34,891 bases of DNA from Oribacterium sp. KHPX15 (GTDB lineage: Bacteria; Bacillota; Clostridia; Lachnospirales; Lachnospiraceae): assembly GCF_900107835.1 (NCBI RefSeq), contig NZ_FNRG01000010.1, positions 1 to 34,891 on the forward strand, read 5' to 3'. The position numbers and the translations under genes are program-made. The notes beneath the pieces are model-generated. The model had not been told where the DNA came from. It did no database searches and saw only the letters and a program-made list of their open reading frames with translations. Shown one piece after another: positions 34,485 to 34,891 of the stretch. How positions within the stretch are numbered: the first letter of the stretch is position 1; each line of letters begins with the position of its first letter.

Positions 34485-34541
34485 GAATTCTATCCACCGG
34501 GGACGGTTCTCGCCGGAACCGTCCCCTGGTGGATTTCTTTT
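34485..34541. repeat. palindromic intergenic repeat, copy D
   Basis: Palindrome TATCCACCGGGGACGGTTC / GAACCGTCCCCTGGTGGAT with a truncated centre and a TTTCTTTT tail. It is the closest relative of copy A (shared right flank GGATTTCTTT). It can itself act as a terminator. Confidence 0.88.
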
Positions 34542-34564
34542 AAGCATTAAAAAACAGGAAAGTT

Positions 34565-34804
34565 ATGAGATTAGACAAGTATCTTAAGGTTTCGAGACTT
34601 ATTAAGAGACGTACGGTTGCCAATGAGGCCTGTGACGCCGGACGTGTAAGCATTAATGACAAGGTGGCAAAGGCCGGCACGGAAGTAAAGGTTGGGGATG
34701 TGATAGAAATCTCCTTCGGAACAAAATCCGTAAAGGTAAAGGTGACTACGATCCAGGAAACTGTCCATAAGGAAGATTCAAAGGATATGTACGAATATCT
34801 GTAA
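34565..34804 (+). CDS. rqcP: S4-domain RNA-binding protein RqcP (YabO)
   Basis: Small S4-domain protein (79 residues) of the RqcP/YabO type; in Bacillus it works with RqcH on stalled 50S subunits during C-terminal alanine tailing in ribosome quality control. MRLDKYLKVSRLIKRRTVAN and GRVSINDKVAKAGTEVKVGDVI are the S4 signature. The order mfd-HU-rqcP resembles the Bacillus mfd-yabN-yabO region; yabP, yabQ and divIC would be expected just beyond the window. A CAGGAAAG site precedes the ATG. The last 87 bp of the window show no gene. Confidence 0.94.
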   Translation: MRLDKYLKVSRLIKRRTVANEACDAGRVSINDKVAKAGTEVKVGDVIEISFGTKSVKVKVTTIQETVHKEDSKDMYEYL

Positions 34805-34891
34805 GGTGGCGTGATGTTCCGACAATTCGGGATTTCCGGGGACAGTTTTCTTCGGTGTAAAGTTACTGTTCACAGGTGAACTTGTAGTAAA

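Overview
The window looks like a chromosomal segment of a Gram-positive anaerobe of the class Clostridia, most likely Lachnospiraceae (Butyrivibrio-like). This is inferred from several observations: sigma-A-type promoters, strong GGAGG-type ribosome sites, the order spoVG-pth-mfd-HU-rqcP typical of Firmicutes, a GlgC/GlgD pair, a DUF4250 gene, an MBOAT/DHHW pair and an AAA-ATPase-like/PD-(D/E)XK gene. No rRNA, tRNA, CRISPR array, intact insertion sequence or prophage was seen. The genus is a guess.

Layout. (1) 1-4350: tandem repeats at the left edge, an FMN-binding lipoprotein, then an MBOAT O-acyltransferase with its DHHW partner, probably modifying a surface polymer; the MBOAT gene carries two in-frame tandem-repeat tracts. 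(2) 4366-8069: rarA, a three-repeat lipoprotein and a convergent CDF metal exporter. (3) 8203-14531: an accessory-looking stretch with a headless gene remnant, a strong promoter followed by a structured untranslated stretch, a 73-residue protein, an AAA-ATPase/PD-(D/E)XK protein and a SWIM-SNF2 helicase. (4) 14565-18261: housekeeping genes dtd, DUF4250, a HIT protein, murG and mtnN, plus a small conserved protein. (5) 18480-21562: an unrecognised membrane coiled-coil protein and a PAS / degenerate GGDEF / EAL protein for c-di-GMP turnover. (6) 21573-26344, minus strand: a Rad50-like (YhaN-type) ATPase, an Mre11-like (YhaO-type) partner that has lost most of its metal ligands, and asnS. (7) 26669-34804: glgC-glgD for glycogen synthesis, spoVG, pth, mfd, an HU gene and rqcP.

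The most interesting structures are: the Mre11-like protein with a dismantled active site next to a Rad50-like ATPase that carries two membrane segments where the zinc hook would be; a palindromic repeat of about 55-60 bp present in four intergenic copies; a 223-bp imperfect palindrome directly after the asnS stop; a long stem-loop before pth; and low-complexity in-frame insertions in conserved proteins (MBOAT, Mfd). I see no convincing multi-gene defence system. The best candidate for something undescribed is the membrane-anchored, apparently nuclease-dead Mre11/Rad50-like pair.
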